Below, one piece after another: positions 39,401-54,090 of a stretch of 64,000 bases of DNA (positions are counted from its first letter, which is position 1; the number at the start of each line of letters is the position of its first letter). Below the pieces are notes generated by a model. It was not told where the DNA came from, searched no databases, and worked only from the letters and a program-made list of their open reading frames with translations. This DNA comes from Apostichopus japonicus. Taxonomy: Eukaryota > Echinodermata > Holothuroidea > Aspidochirotida > Stichopodidae. Made by a program: the position numbers and the translations under genes. The stretch spans positions 4,833,501 through 4,897,500 of the forward strand of contig NC_092573.1 of the NCBI RefSeq assembly GCF_037975245.1. Reading direction: 5' to 3'.

Positions 39401-42400
39401 GACGTTTGATCTTGGCATGCATAATCAATATGACTGACGTTTTTGAACTTGTCCAGCAATATCTGGAAAGGATACAAGTAGGGCTAGTTCATTTGAAAGA
39501 ACACCATTTTATGGCTTCTTCTTCGATTTGGTTTTAGTATATACACCAGCCTGTAAAATTTACTAGGCTCGCAGGAGAAGTATGAAGTTATACTGTTGCA
39601 TGTTTCAAAAAGTTCAAAAATGTGTTTAAGATCAGCATGGTTGTCGAAATATCTTGTTAAGTGCTTTTATCCTAGTTTTATGTATTTTTTTTTCAATCAG
39701 TTAAGCCTATTGGAGTGTCCCTTTAGCAATCATTTCAACATCATAATCCGGAGTCACTTCCTAATCCCTTGGCCAAAATGAACATTAAGAAGAAATTCCA
39801 TGTACAAAAAAAAGAGACATAATTTATTTAATTAAGGAAAATTAACATCTATTTCAAGTTCCTACCCGATCACAGGATAATAAATGCAAACCAACGTTAA
39901 CGAACTAATGTTATTAAAAATTCTCAAATCACTTACTAAGTCGATTTTAAACGGAGTTTGGTATCACCGTAAAGTGTCAATTTACATACATCCCTCAACT
40001 TTTCACTAAGCAAAGTAAGACTTGTCAGAAAATGAGCATACACATTCTATCACTTAAATCAATTCTAGAATAACCAAGCGACTACATTACATGTAAATTT
40101 GATCCAACAGAAATTTTCTTATCATCTAGGTAAAGAACAGGACTCGTTTTTTCGAGGTCACAGGTTTGAATCCCGTTCCGTCCAAAGTTTATCCTCTCCC
40201 CTAAAACAATTTACTAGTGAAAAAAGGTGAGTTTCCAGTTCATGAGTTACTTATACATTCTGTGTATAAAGATAAAATTCTTTTGATATGAAATCGGTCT
40301 GGTTACGCTGTAAACAAATACACTGTGGCATTTTACTTACACCATGCAAAGCGCAGTTTCATATAAATCGCTGCCATCAGAGCTAGGTCGCCCAGTTGGT
40401 ATAATAAGTTACCTGGTTCTTATACCATTTAAACCAATAATTCATATACCATTCTTTCAAAATATCGCTCTTATCCACATATGCCCATCTCGTGTGGAGA
40501 ATAAGTTTTATTTTGTTGTTTACCTTACTTACTAGGGGTTGCGGGAGACGTTAATGGTTGATTAGTTTTCTACCTTGCACAGTCTCTTGTGGCAATTATT
40601 GTTCACACTATACATCACCTACATCACCCACTTTTGCACGTTTTGAATATGAATGAGTTATTGAGTTATGCACAATGTTTTCAGTATGTTTCTATCACAT
40701 TTATTCCATTCTTATTTCATCACTTGTCGTGCAGCTAAAGGTTCAGTCTGGCGTTGTCGCTACCCAGTTACTGTTCGACTCGCACACATCTAATGTTCAG
40801 GTAGAAGATTAAATTGTAATTAACTTCTCGAAATACGAACCTCGTACTTTGCTTGTGTCTTTTTCCTATTTTGTTGTTGTTATTGTTGTTGTTGTAGTTG
40901 TAGTTGCTATTTTAATTACATTGTCACATGTTTGTTACATAAAGAGTTAGGCTTGTGGCTATCCTTTGTTTCTCATTTGTTTTGTTTTTAAAGTCTGGCA
41001 GGATTTGATCGAAACGTCATACTCTCTAAGCTTTGATAATTTACTAACATAGACTGTGTTGGTACATATAGATAAGAAGTTTGCTTACAGCGTTTTGGTC
41101 TTCTTTAACATGCAGATAAACATTTAATCAGAAAGGAAACATTTCTAATGGGTTTCTTATTTGAATAATGTATTGAAATGGTCGATTCTTATTACACTTT
41201 ATTTTTCCCAAAGGAAATTATTTGCTAAGTGAGGACATATTCAAGTTTCCTTTTTTCAAATTCAAAATGTAGATCTCCTATATTTCAAGTGCAAAGAAGG
41301 GCACACTATAATAAGCATATGTAATAGTCTGTATGCCTTTAAGATAAAACATTATCCGTGATTGCTCGCACGTATCTCATCTTTCCCATCCCATCTACAT
41401 CAATGAAGATCTGAGTATTAAGTTGATTTCCTTCATTGAAGTGATCATATAGAAGTTTCTTTTACTAAAAGCAAAACAGCCAAACTAACTCTTACTTGTA
41501 AACCTATAACTTTAAAATTAATTGCTTAATCGTTAGTTTTGCCTGTTATCTTTTGCATTGATTTCAGTTTCATTATGGATAAATAATATGGAGATCCTTT
41601 TTAAAACGTTAAGGAACATGTGCCTATAGTCACGTGCGTGTCGGTGATATCAACCAATTAATTTCAGCAAGACAACAATATTTGAATCGGACTTCAACTT
41701 ATCCAGGTGTTTACTATATTTGAAAAGAAATCGTTGGTGAAACCAACAATTATGACATTGAGGATTTGTGTGTGCGTGTTTGTGTTTTTGTTTACCATGA
41801 AATCAAAACAAAAATATTTTCTAAATGGATTTTAGAACGTCTTTTTGCGTAAAAGATATTGACGAATATGACTATAGCATTAAAACTAAACAAGCGACGT
41901 GTCAAAATATAACGTTTATAATAAAGATGCATATGGTTAACTTCACAAAATATACCTACTATTTGAGGGTTCTTTTTTTTTCTCGCGTGACTGGATAAGG
42001 CAAAAATGGAATGATGTACGGAGAAAATACATTGGTAAACATTTATTAGTGCAAAGGCTTAGTTACGGTGGACGTGGCAATCCACATTTACGGTATGTGA
42101 AAGATTGGTCTTTAGAAAGTTGGTTTACCTGACAAAAATGTATTTGGCGTTAAAGTAATATCTCTAATCCTCTGCAACACATATTAATATGTCTTACACA
42201 AACTGGTATTGTATTATGAAGTTACCATTTTGAATTAAAACGTCAAATTATGTTTAAGCCTAGCTGTGTAACCAAAAAACAATAGCGTATTGACCACTTC
42301 AATTAATATGTAATAAAGGAAGACAAGAATCGATTAGAATATTGATTTTAAAAGATACTCCAAGAAGATATTAATTGACATGGCCTTGCTGCTGTGTTAA

Positions 42401-44967
42401 GAGCAATTTCCCGAATGATTTACATTTACATGCTGACGGTAAAAAATACATTATACTGATGACATGGGATGAAAAGGTAAGATTGATTTTACATCATCCC
42501 GGTGATTCCATCTAAACAAGACACTCATAATCTCTGAGAATTTATTATTGTTAGCTCATTACCTGGAAATTGATGAACGTCCGAAGAATATAAACAACAT
42601 TCGACAGTCATTAGAGTTCTTAAGCACAAGTTATTAATACAACCCACAGATGTAAACAACGGTATGAAGGATTTGATCTATAATGAATTAAACACAGGGT
42701 CTTTTTGCATTTTGCATATGGTGAAAATGAACATACAAAGGGTAAAAGAAAGTTACCGTTAGGTCCCTGAATTAATATTCTTTTCTGTTTTCCAAAGAGG
42801 TAACATTTTCCATTTACTACAGTCAACTGAAAAAGGGGAATATACAGCAAAATTGCCCTCCGCTGTTCCATTAAAGGTCTACGGACACATAGGAACATCA
42901 TTGTCCTAATGAGTCTAATAGGCATTAGAACTCATGAAAATAGTTTGCAACTCCATCAAAATCCAAACGCGATCGACCATTTTACAAGCATTTTCTTAAT
43001 TCGTTTCATTTATGAATAAACATGAGCTAATTATGCACATTGATGATGTGAAGGGAGTGACTTCCTAATTTATGTTATGCTTTTCCTGTTTTTTTTTTTT
43101 TTTTTTTTAATCTTCGTTTCAAGGACTTTGAACACAGGTTTATGGCCTAAAGCGATCTTTAAAAACTTTTTCATTGTCTTCTTTGAAAAGATGAATATCA
43201 CATTATTCAAATGATCTATGTGGTCTTGTAATTAGGGGTTAACTTATTCAGGGCTAAAATAAGAAACTGTGATGAACACACCACTCTATGTCATAGTTTG
43301 CACGTATTTAATGAGTTTCTCCAGATTTTTCAAGCCTTCACATGTGTAAATATTTCAACAGATTTGGAATAAGATAATCACACACAACAAATGTACTGAA
43401 TATGGGGCACATTTGCTGGCTGTCCGTAGACCTTTAAGTACATTCTTAAGTCGTAGAGTGTATAAACTTCCAAGAAAAAATGCGTTCGAAGCACGGACAT
43501 GTAAAATGAAGCCGACTAAATCATTTGCTGAGTGGTTTCTTGTCATCTAAATGTTTCATTTGATGGTACCCTGCAAGGTTGCATGTTTATCGAGTTGCTA
43601 CTCTCATTCCCAGTTGGTTACAATAACAGCAAAATCATTTATAATCTGAGTGTTTTTCCAAGACATTATCTCCCTCTTGAAATTTTCTTTGGGTCAAATA
43701 TGTGATCGGCTCCCATGGTTGTGCAAATAATTAAGAGAAGTAATAAGCGTATAGAAACAAATGTCTTAGGAGGTCATTTGAAGTACTGTATAGACATTGC
43801 ATGTGCATTATGTTCTCCTTACACGTGACTTTATCTTCACGGTGACAGAGAGGCCTATTTCGTATGACTATTTCTTGTCTACAACTTCCTTTTTTATTTC
43901 ACTGGTTTGGATTCAAGGTAAAAAAAGAATTGAGGCTCCAAAAGCCACTTTACATACACGATTAGACTCAAAACTACAGATTAGTGAGAACTGATGACAT
44001 TTCGATAATGTTTCGTTTCTATAGAATAAACCAAAATGTTAAATGTGTGCAATCAGTTCAATGCAAGTCGTATGAAAAACCTAAATAAATTTACTAAAAG
44101 CATCCGCGAGATCGTAGGTTTGATACTGGGCTGACCAGATTAATGCCTCATGCAGGGGGTATACATGTGGCTGCAGTTAATAGTCTTAAAGTAATGTATT
44201 CCATATCGATTATTAAAACTCTAATATGCAGCCAATGATAACAATCGAATTTAGAAAATGTCACTGAAATACGGAACCTCAAATGACGGGAAACAAGTTA
44301 AGAAACCCGCGCTGTTCGTCAAGTACTTGAAAACTTCACACTAATTAATTGGAAACTCATTAATATTCTATTCGAGATACAGGTACGTTGTGCTGTGGCA
44401 TCAAATATTTTGGTACGTAAATTCCAATTATTAATGAATCGAATGAAAAACAAATCCGATAAACTAAATAGTAAAGGTAAAATTAGAACAAGTATTGATC
44501 GTAGAAAGAACGTTTGATGCAATTCGTAGGAGTGTTTGTAACGAACCCATACGGTAAAATACTATATGAAACCAAAGTATGCCCAATATGAAGAAGTTCG
44601 GACAGGATCTATAGATGGGACATAAAGGTCCGTTCGATGACCAAATGTAAACCGCGGACATTTGGTTTTAACAGTATGACATAGTGTTAGTAGGAATTGA
44701 GAGTGTTCGGTAACATATCAAATGTCTAATGTGATGCATGAATGACGTGTCTATATGTGCCATCCAGAGAGATATTTCTGTCATAGTTGAGAGGAAAATG
44801 CACCAATAGAATATTCATTTCAATATGTATTTTAGATCCTCCTGCAAGCAGGAACTCGCGAAGAAGCCTCATTGGCTTATCAAAGCCGCAGGCTGACCGA
44901 AGTGAATCTCTTACATTCATATTATAACGTCCATGAACTCTGTAACTGGACGACATACATTAATCTT
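36417..44967. other. 8.5 kb intergenic, no gene supported
   Basis: Long AT-rich stretch. A (TTG)n-type tract lies near 40872-40905 and a poly-T run near 43091-43108. tRNA B-box-like strings occur near 40161 and 44119, without matching arms. Short open frames such as 36619-36825, about 38002-38148 and 42620-42925 (-) have no recognisable domain. Confidence 0.5.
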
Positions 44968-45033
44968 GGAGTGACTCGAACCGGGGACCTTATTATTGGA
45001 AGGCACCGGCGTTAACAACAAGCTAACACTCCC
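44968..45033 (-). pseudogene. tRNA-like relic / SINE head
   Basis: Read on the minus strand, the 66-nt segment starts GGGAGTG and ends CACTCC, which can pair as an acceptor stem. It contains an A-box-like TTAGCTTGTTGTTAACG and a B box GGTTCGAGTC. The T-stem cannot pair and the length is short, so it is not a working tRNA. A decayed tRNA or a tRNA-derived SINE head fits best. Confidence 0.45.
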
Positions 45034-48000
45034 TATAGTACTAAATAATTTTTATGCCAAACATTCTTAGCAAACGTTCTTGCTTTTCAAATAGTTTACA
45101 GCACTTTCCCGGTATAAACTGTGCGTCAGTACTCCAGAAGATTCGTGGCACGTGTATGCCTTCGTATGTCCATCTTTTAACAAGCACATTTTTTTAAAGA
45201 TGTAAAGATATGCCGACTTAGGTTTAACTGAACCCAAGCGGTTCCATTTTCTCTTCACATCAGCTACCCGAAGCTTGAATTTCGGCTTTAACAAAACCCT
45301 GACAGAGATGTAAGACAAACTTGTCACATGACTGGACAATAGAAACCATCACTTTATTTTTAACATCTATGAGAATAGTAAGCTCTGCAATTAAATATTA
45401 AACATTAGTTTTATATAGCTAAATTTATCTTGAGAGAAACCTTCTTTATTATTTAACATATCTGCGTGCAAAGATTAGAAACGATAACGCATTTGAATGT
45501 TTACGTGTCGTGTTTTCCCTTCCCTTTCCCCTCATTTCCAACTATAGTTATATGCAGACACATTTTTCATTTCTGACCAAATCATATTTCCTTTAATGTG
45601 TTTTTCAGTTTTTCAAGCAATCACCTCATCTTCAAGCCACTACTTTATCGCTTGAAGTTCACGACCATACCAGACAGAATTTGGGGCAACATCACTAAAC
45701 AGATACATTGTGGGATCATCATTACACAGGCCCTAAGAACTGAGAGCAAAAGAAAGCAACCAACATGACGCATGCGCATTCTTAATGTACTTACAATACC
45801 ACAATCCTTTATAGTCATCAGATTTAAAACAAATCCATTCGACGTTCCTCTAAGGGATCTTTTCCATCTTCCCCTTCCTCAAGTCATCCATCTACCCCAA
45901 ACCTCATCCATCTACTGGATGACAGTTTATTAGCTTCCATTGAAACTCAAATAACTTTGGTATTAATTATAATGTTTCAGTCAATATTTACGGGACCTTC
46001 AACATCAAAAAAAAAAAAACGTTTTCTTCACTTGTGAAATTTAATCTGGTTGCGGTCTCATCAAAGTAAACTCAAGAAGATTTGAAGTTTCATAAAAGTC
46101 AATCGACGAATCTTTTAATAATCTAACGTGGGCTTGTCAGTTTCATTACTGGAAAGTCGTAGTAACCTGTCCTTGCTGATGACAAGATTGATCAAAGCTT
46201 AATTAATTGTAATCTGAAGTATGGAGATCATTGATTAATGCTTGACGATAGATACATGTCTGCGATGCAAACATTAAAACATGCATGGCAACAGTTGACT
46301 TAAAATATATATCATGTTTGACTGTTATGATGTTCAACAATTAAGTTACGAATAGATTTTCTTCGAAGATATTTCGGAGCAAATCTTTCCATTAACTTGA
46401 TAGGTCAAAATATACCCGAGAGTTTATCTAGCTGAACAAAGACTCACTGTATTACCAAGTCTCACTGCACATATTGCTGCATTAGGTAGAAGTTAGATTA
46501 TCACGGTAATGGACTAGTCTGAATCATCGAGAGCACACACATAAGAGTCATGCATATTTTAACCTAACTTTTGTGTTCTAGTATGTAATGACGAAACGGT
46601 TGATAATGTAAAGAGGCTAATATGCTCTGGAGCAAGACTGATAAAAAGAAATTAACTCATCGTTCCTCGCATGGGAACTGATTCTATTTTTATCTCTTCC
46701 TCCTGTTCATCTTTGTCTTTAATACATTATATAAAACAAGTTGTGTAATGCAAGTGGCTAATCGATGAGCTTGTAAGTTGTTCGTCGTTATTCTTTTAAA
46801 CGATTTTTGTATTTCTTTCAAAAGGCTTACGGTTTCTGTTTGTTGACAGTATATGTCCAGAGCGTTTAAGGTTTCTGAGTATGCGATACGAGACTGCTGG
46901 TTACCTGTTCATATTTCACAATTTGACGTCACATCGCAATTCTTCTTGTTCTTATCTTCATTCATTTATTAAACTTTAACAGACTACACGATCGTCAGTA
47001 TAGACCATTAATTTCTATAAGTCTCTAAATCTCTGCTGATTGTTTGCCCGCTGGCGAATTATTCAGAGAGATTGAAGAAGTGTAACAGGGGTATGACTTA
47101 AAGTCTTCCTAAGTATTTACCTATTTAAAACTGATGTCTTGTGTGGACTTGTTATTCCTGGTCATAAGCGATTTGGGATATGGCTTGGTTTCGAAGCAAC
47201 TTCACCATTATAATACGTCGGATGAGGGTGTTATGTGGCATTCTGGGAACAGAAATGGGTGCGATAACTACAAGTATTGTGATTCACTAAACTGAACCTT
47301 TTTTTTCACCTTTTTTTCTTTTGCTCCAGCCTGAGTGTTCTAAAGATAAAATGCACTGAACACATCTTCCAATCCAATTAAATGTTACGCCTCATGCGCG
47401 TAAACTTATACCCAAAGCAGTCTTATTGTGGTAGACTAAAGAACAGCTGTATTTAAGTCACAATGCTGCATTTCTCTTACAATTAAACAGTTTACCTAGG
47501 TCTCAATATCAACACCGGCCTGATAACGATTATGGTGTTTCGGTGAGGGATCATAAACCCATGGAGAAACCATATAAATAAATATAAATGTCCAATCATG
47601 CAGGGATACCCTATTGGGTTAGTTGTATTTATTTGGCATCGATAAGACCGAGTTTGTCTTTGTGAGTAGACTTTGAAGCTATCGTTTTTCTCAAAGTATC
47701 AATAGACTCTCAGCAGAGGTTTTATAGCTTATTTGGTTGATAAATGCAGGACTTGTCGGTTTTCTAAGCTATTTATGGTATTATAACATTACCAAGAGAG
47801 CAATGGGGAGCTTTTATTACCTTAATCCCGCAGACTGGTATAAGGACTTCGATCTAGTCAGGCATTGCCGTATCTAACTAAAACAGTCTACAGGATTCAT
47901 CTGAGCGTTTATTGTAAACTGTCGGATCAAAAGCTAAACTCACCAATGATGTGAAACACGACACAATTGCAAATAAGAAACCAAGGATTATGATATGTCA

Positions 48001-49644
48001 ATTTTCTTTATTGCAGTATATCTGATGTGGCACTGTATTTGACCTAACCCGTTCCACCGTTTGCTTTGAGTAAAATGATAACATCAAACTTTTTGGCGTA
48101 TACCTTTCCTTTAAGTCCATGCGATCAACACACCAAACTAATTCTACCATTACGTTATATGCTACACATTCCACACTTTAAATATATGTAAAGGCATTAC
48201 TGAAAATGTAAAGAACGAAAACTGTATTGGTTTCTCTAGATATGTAAAACGTCACCCTGCAGTTTTATTTCTTCTTACTTTTACGGTTCAATAATGGGGT
48301 AAAAACATGAATTAATCAGTAATACCCTGTATGATAGGGTATATTCATTACTCTGTTGCGTAGAATTGAGAAAATATGTTTAAAATGATATGAAAATGAC
48401 TTGCCACATTTCAAATGGTATCACAAAATAAGAAAAATAATCTGCGTTTTTCCAAAGCATATAGTTGTTTGATTTCATTAAGTTGTATTCCAGCTTGTAA
48501 TATATTTTGGTTTGTATAATTTAACAAATCCTTGAAACAAATTATTGCATTTATCTTTGAAATAAATAATTTTACTTTACATTAATTTATATCATAGCAC
48601 ACTTTAATATATGTAAAGTCATTACTGTAACTATAACTTCAGAGAAATAAACCCGAAATTGGTTATATATAAAAATTTCACGACAGGCACTGAGTTTCTA
48701 ACTTGAATAAGTGTTTCAATATTTTTGAATAATGCAATTCAATGCAGTGTACTTTTAGATTTAGAAAGTCATGCACTACAAGAAGAGAGTAATTGTTCGT
48801 TTTGAGGAATATTGGGTTTGTCTCTTGTGCTTTTTAACTTTCGCGCGTTTCTTATTGCTGTCATAGTATCAAACTTGTAGAGAACTCAGTGGGATATCTC
48901 TTACTACTAACCGTTAGCAAACATATTAACTTTATATTCATTATATTATTATCATTTGAAGGAATAAAACACACCTCGAAATAAAAATATATATGCATGT
49001 GATTGTAAAGAAAAGCTAAAAATTATTATTATGCATCACTCAAAACTTAGATAATTCCCTGAATGTTCTTTAGTACTATAACATTAATGTTAAAAATTGT
49101 GATTTATACTGCATTTTTCTTTGTTAAAAATAAAGATTTCGAAACTTAATTTCGTTACTTGCGGACACGATTTAACAGATTCATTTCAGTCTGTAAAGAT
49201 ACAAAAAATGAAAATTGAAAAGAGTATTAACAATTTCAGAGCAACGTTGTAAGATGGATAAAAAAGAATGGTAATTTGTAATTGTTTTCGAAATCTAATG
49301 TCATACAACTTAGAAGATGAAGATATATTTACATACCTTCATGTATACAAAGCATTATAAAATGTTCTATTCTGTCTTTAAAATGACAGACATAACAAAT
49401 TGCAACCAGTTTCTCCTTCAAGAGGGGAAATGACGTCGATTGAGAGAAAGAAGTCACGTGTGAAGTTCATCTAATACATTAAAAAATAACAAAATTCAGT
49501 TTTAAAATCTCAGAACCTCGTTAACAGTATGCAGTTTTATCACACCAGCAGCATACTATAGTAGACCTACAACGCACAATCCATAACCCACCATGCTGAT
49601 TCACTGATATTTAGTAGTTAGCCATTTCAGTATTATGTATATAC

Positions 49645-49645
<1 letters not shown>
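45034..49645. other. Intergenic, no gene seen
   Basis: AT-rich DNA. A partial similarity between about 48172-48215 and 48597-48640 (ACACTTTAA-ATATATGTAAAG) suggests an old repeat but is too short to call. Poly-A lies at about 46008-46019. Confidence 0.5.
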
Positions 49646-49711
<66 letters not shown>

Positions 49712-49786
49712 ATATATATATGTGTATATATATATATATATGTATATGATATATATGTGTGTATATATATATATATGTATATGATA

Positions 49787-49831
<45 letters not shown>

Positions 49832-49877
49832 ATATTTGTATATATATATATAAATATATATATATTTGTATATATAT

Positions 49878-49955
<78 letters not shown>
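49646..49955. repeat. Long compound (AT)n microsatellite
   Basis: About 310 bp of AT dinucleotides interrupted by short GTGT, GATAT and ATTTA insertions, giving Ile/Tyr open frames that are not coding. Confidence 0.97.
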
Positions 49956-49957
<2 letters not shown>

Positions 49958-51003
49958 CTATGATGTGCTGGATTCAGTAATTATGAATTTTCGACATCAT
50001 GTCAAGCAGAGTATGTATAATGCAAAAGGATATGGCATCGCAGTGAGTGTTTGAAATTATTTCCCCTAATTAAAAAATCATTTACTCTTATGAGACGTGT
50101 TGATAAGTGCCACTTCTGAGAAAGATCACCTTCAGCATAAATAAATCAATATCAACAGACAACACAGCTGTCATTCAACCACTAAAAACCGTCTCTACAA
50201 CGTGACATTGGCAAATAACACACCAACAATATCCATAACATCTGCAATGCCTCAATTGTATAGACATACACTAATTAAAATTTACAATTCTTATAGAACA
50301 TCATAGCCTGTCTTGCTAGAATGAAATTTGAGTGCATTGAAATGCTAATAAATGTTGTTACACACGTCAGTGCAGACGCTCCTTCAAATGAAAAGGCAGA
50401 GAAATGAATACCGCGTAACAAATGTTATATAGCACAACACTTGCATGTACTTATTACTTTCAGCCCCCCCCCCACCCCCACCTCACCTAAAATATATGAC
50501 AGTTATGAAGAGTAATCCGTACAGTAACGTTGTTAATAAGATAAGGCCATGTCTGCATATAATTAACAAGAACGATTACGTGATTAACAAAACACTGACC
50601 AACATCGAAATAGTAAAAACCCTGTGTACAATTTAGATGCAGCATCAATAATACGACCAATGTCTTAGTCGTATGTTATTGCTATTCAATTGTGATAAAC
50701 ATTTAATTAAAACTAAACAATCAACCCTGTAGATGAAAGCCATAGACGTAAATTCAGTGTTTAATACCCGATCTTACAATACTAATACCAAGCCACTTTT
50801 ATTTCTCTCTATCTCTTTATTTATGTTTTATTCTTTATTAGAGAGGCTGTTGTGATTACGGTACAAACAGTAGATAATTTAAGACAAAATATAGAAAGGT
50901 GTTAATTATGTTCGATAAATCCGTTAATATCTGGTAAAGGGTGTATAAGACGAGAGTGATTATTATGTGAATCAAAAACATTGAACCTAGGTGCTCAAAA
51001 CAC
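49956..51003. other. Intergenic, no gene seen
   Basis: Contains a C-rich run near 50464-50480. No gene was recognised. Confidence 0.5.
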
Positions 51004-52917
51004 TTTATTTAATTTTTTTTTATTATTATTTTTTTTTTTATAGGAAATGCACTTCAGCAAAGCATAAAGTACTGTATTTTACACATAAGAAAGGGCATGC
51101 TTTACTAATTTATTGATTAATTGATTTTTGATATGTAAAAGTAACATCAATGTTCAAACAAGGACTCTTTTGAGGTGCATTTTTATGAAGTATTAGACGT
51201 TGAACGAAATACCAGTATGATACTGCATTTTGTTTATAATGATACATCTTACTCTTCCTCCACATACAGTCAAATGAAAAAAAGACCCTGAGTTTTGTAA
51301 TAATTCAACCTTGAAGAAAAAATAGAAATTTCTCAGTGACATGCTATAAAGTACATGTTCTTCTAAATTAGCAAGTCTCTTCATTAAAGCGGAGAAATTC
51401 CTGTTAATGAAAAAAGGCATAGTTAAATTATCTATTTACATCAAAGAATTTAAAAACTGTTACATAACTGTTTCCGCCTACACCACACTCATTTCACAAA
51501 AGGCTATCATGCTGAATACTACAAAAGTACAATTGAAAGATGTTTTCACACAATGATTATTGCTTGAACCAAAAATATCTGTTTGTTAAAAACCATTTTA
51601 TTAGATTAATATTTTCAGAGTCTAAGGCTTTACGGAGAATACTCCTGATATAAGCTTCTACTTGTATTTTGCTATATATTACTTCCACTTTGTAATTCAT
51701 ATTGTCTCTATATATATATATATAGTAAATGTAATTGAATGATATATTCCGGTAGTAGATATAATAAAACCTTATTTTGAAAGGCAAAGTATTCCTCACT
51801 GTCAGTTGAATATCCCAGATTCAAATATCTTGCTACCTCCTGGATATATAATTGCTACAATGTAACCCAGTTGACCAGCTAAATATTGCCCTTAGGAAGT
51901 GAAGCACAGTAAGCCCCTTACATATCTGTGCAAAGGCTGATATAATGTGTCTTGTTCATTTTATCTTTGAAACAAGACACATTTGGAATGTTTGCTTAGC
52001 CATCAATATTCTCTGCATTTACAATTTCATCAAAATGCAATTATTTTTGTAGAAAAATTACTTTCCTCTGTGGATAAATGATTTAAATATTAGAAAGACA
52101 AACTAAAGACGCTTTATTCTGCTCAAGTGCCCTAATGACATGATTCACTCTGTTGGTACCAGATGCAATCACAATATATCACCAAATTTAAACAAAAAAT
52201 CGTGACTCTGTCATACAAAATGCTATGACAATGTGTGGGTGTTGATCTAAAGTTGAAGCACATTTCTAGTAATTTTGCTAATAAAAATAAGCTTTAACCA
52301 CCTGGAGATACATTTCAAATGATACAATAATAATCCCGGCCAGTGCCTTCACTTAATGGCACTAGCATATGTCAAGGATAACATTTCAATATATAGCCAC
52401 CTCCAGTTGATTAAACCTCATGTTTTGAATTGCTCTTTGCGGTCCAATCCCTATTGTATCTCTCACTGATTACTGCCTGATCTAATTTCACCTAATTATA
52501 CATAACATTGTAGTTCCATGTTGACAATTTACGTGTCATATTTCGTACTCTCTTTCACAATCTTAGGGAACTAAGCCTTCAGTTGACTTTACTTTCAAAT
52601 TAAAAGTAAAAACATGACAACACAAATGTTCTGTCCAGATGGAAAAATCCACCATAAGAATCAAGAGACCAAGATGAAAACAAATATATTATAACTGTGA
52701 GGATAATAGTTTTTGTGATGGCTTGATGGTATTTGCTTAATAATTCAGACTATTGTGAAACATAAATGTCAATAATTGTTCCTGTGATTTCCGACATGAA
52801 CCTCATGGGTCTAACTCTTCAGTTGCCTTCAAGTAGGGATGAAACATCTGTACTGGGAAATTCATCCTTCAACACAATTGCAAAACAGTCTTGAATTACA
52901 ATAACGACTAGAGTTTA
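51004..52917 (-). other. Possible 3' UTR of the candidate minus-strand gene
   Basis: No coding signal was seen on either strand. If the exon at 52918-53005 is real, this would be its 3' UTR; a minus-strand AATAAA lies at 51004-51009. A short (AT)n tract lies near 51709-51724. This reading is inferred and weak. Confidence 0.25.
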
Positions 52918-53005
52918 GTCAACTTTCTTGGCAGGGTATTTGAAAAGTAGATAAAATTGTAGAAGGCTGGAACATACTCCAGGAAGTGACGGTATCTATG
53001 GACAA
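52918..53005 (-). CDS. Candidate 3'-terminal coding exon, unknown product
   Basis: On the minus strand a T-rich tract and CCATAG form a good splice acceptor. They are followed by a phase-shifted 28-codon frame beginning YRHFLEYVPAFYNFIYFSNT and ending in PRKLTKL and a TAG stop. The aromatic-rich segment with a basic C-terminus would fit the tail of a membrane protein, but I do not recognise the family. The other two frames of this short stretch are also open, and no upstream exon could be identified before the hAT-like element at 53398, so chance cannot be ruled out. Confidence 0.3.
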
Positions 53006-53389
53006 ATGAAAACAAACATCAGTTACAAGCATCTTAGTAATCTAAACTGAAAAACATTACATACTTAATACAAATAAGGAAGATATGAAATAATATGTAA
53101 ATTCATAGGAGATCAAAGCTGTGTCATGTAACTCATACTGATCAAAATCTGTAAGTTTTAGTTTGTCCAAAATATTTTATAAATTTATGAATAGACTTTG
53201 TCAAAACTTTTCTCAATAACACTGAAAATTAGTGCAATATATCTGTCTTACCATAATGGGGTATAAAACAATGGTGTATAAAATTTGACAAGTAAGATAA
53301 AAATCCAATTTTTCAGTATTGCACTGGTCAGTTCCTCTAATCATACACACAATTATTATGAGTGTCTTATTGCTTACTAGTACTTACAC
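53006..53389. other. Intergenic or intronic, no feature seen
   Basis: AT-rich stretch between the candidate exon and the transposon. A donor-like GGTAAGA on the minus strand near 53250 has no convincing exon attached. Confidence 0.4.
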
Positions 53390-54090
53390 ACACTACACAG
53401 GGACGTAGCCAGGGGGGGAGCAGGGGGAGCGACCGCTCCCCCCCTTTCAGTGTCGATTTTTTTTTTAAACTGTCGTTTTTTAGCATGGTATTTGTCAGTG
53501 CTCTTTTGATCTTGAATACTCGTCAGCTCCGTTAACTCGATTGTAATCGTAGTAACATTCACGCCTACTGATTCAACTACTTACTTAGTTTGGCAGATGC
53601 AATTAGCTAAATTTAGCTTATAGCCAATTACAAGCCTACAGTTGGCCACTGCGTTATAAAATACATATTGCCTACCTAACCGCACTCTATGGAATGTCAC
53701 GAACTGTATGCACAACAACGTCGACAACGTTCGTTCAATGAGTCGTCCTAAGTTGTTGCACGAACAACATGTTATGAAGCTAAGCTAGCAATCGTACGTG
53801 ATACGCACTTCCTATAAATAATTATTACACTGCTAATACACTGCGATAACGATGTTTGTTTTTAGGCCACTGCATATCTGGCTGTATTACAAAATACGAA
53901 ATTTTATATAGACCATCAGTTAAGTTCGTCAAATGTATTAAAGTCCAGAGATTGGACAATAAACAAGAATCATCCTACTGGAAAACTTGTAAAAGAGCAC
54001 TATGTTTGTCTTTCTGATATATTATGTAAAAGAACGTGTAAAAGAATTTAAACAGGAAAAAAAATCTGCTGATACTGATATTATATGATC

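Noticed and set aside
40130-40190. tRNA candidates from B-box-like GGTTTGAATCCCG here and GGTTTGATACTG near 44119
   Set aside because: No A box at the right distance and no acceptor or anticodon arms could be paired.
48172-48640. Possible duplicated segment (48172-48215 vs 48597-48640)
   Set aside because: Similarity is short and made mostly of AT-rich words; it cannot be told from chance by eye.
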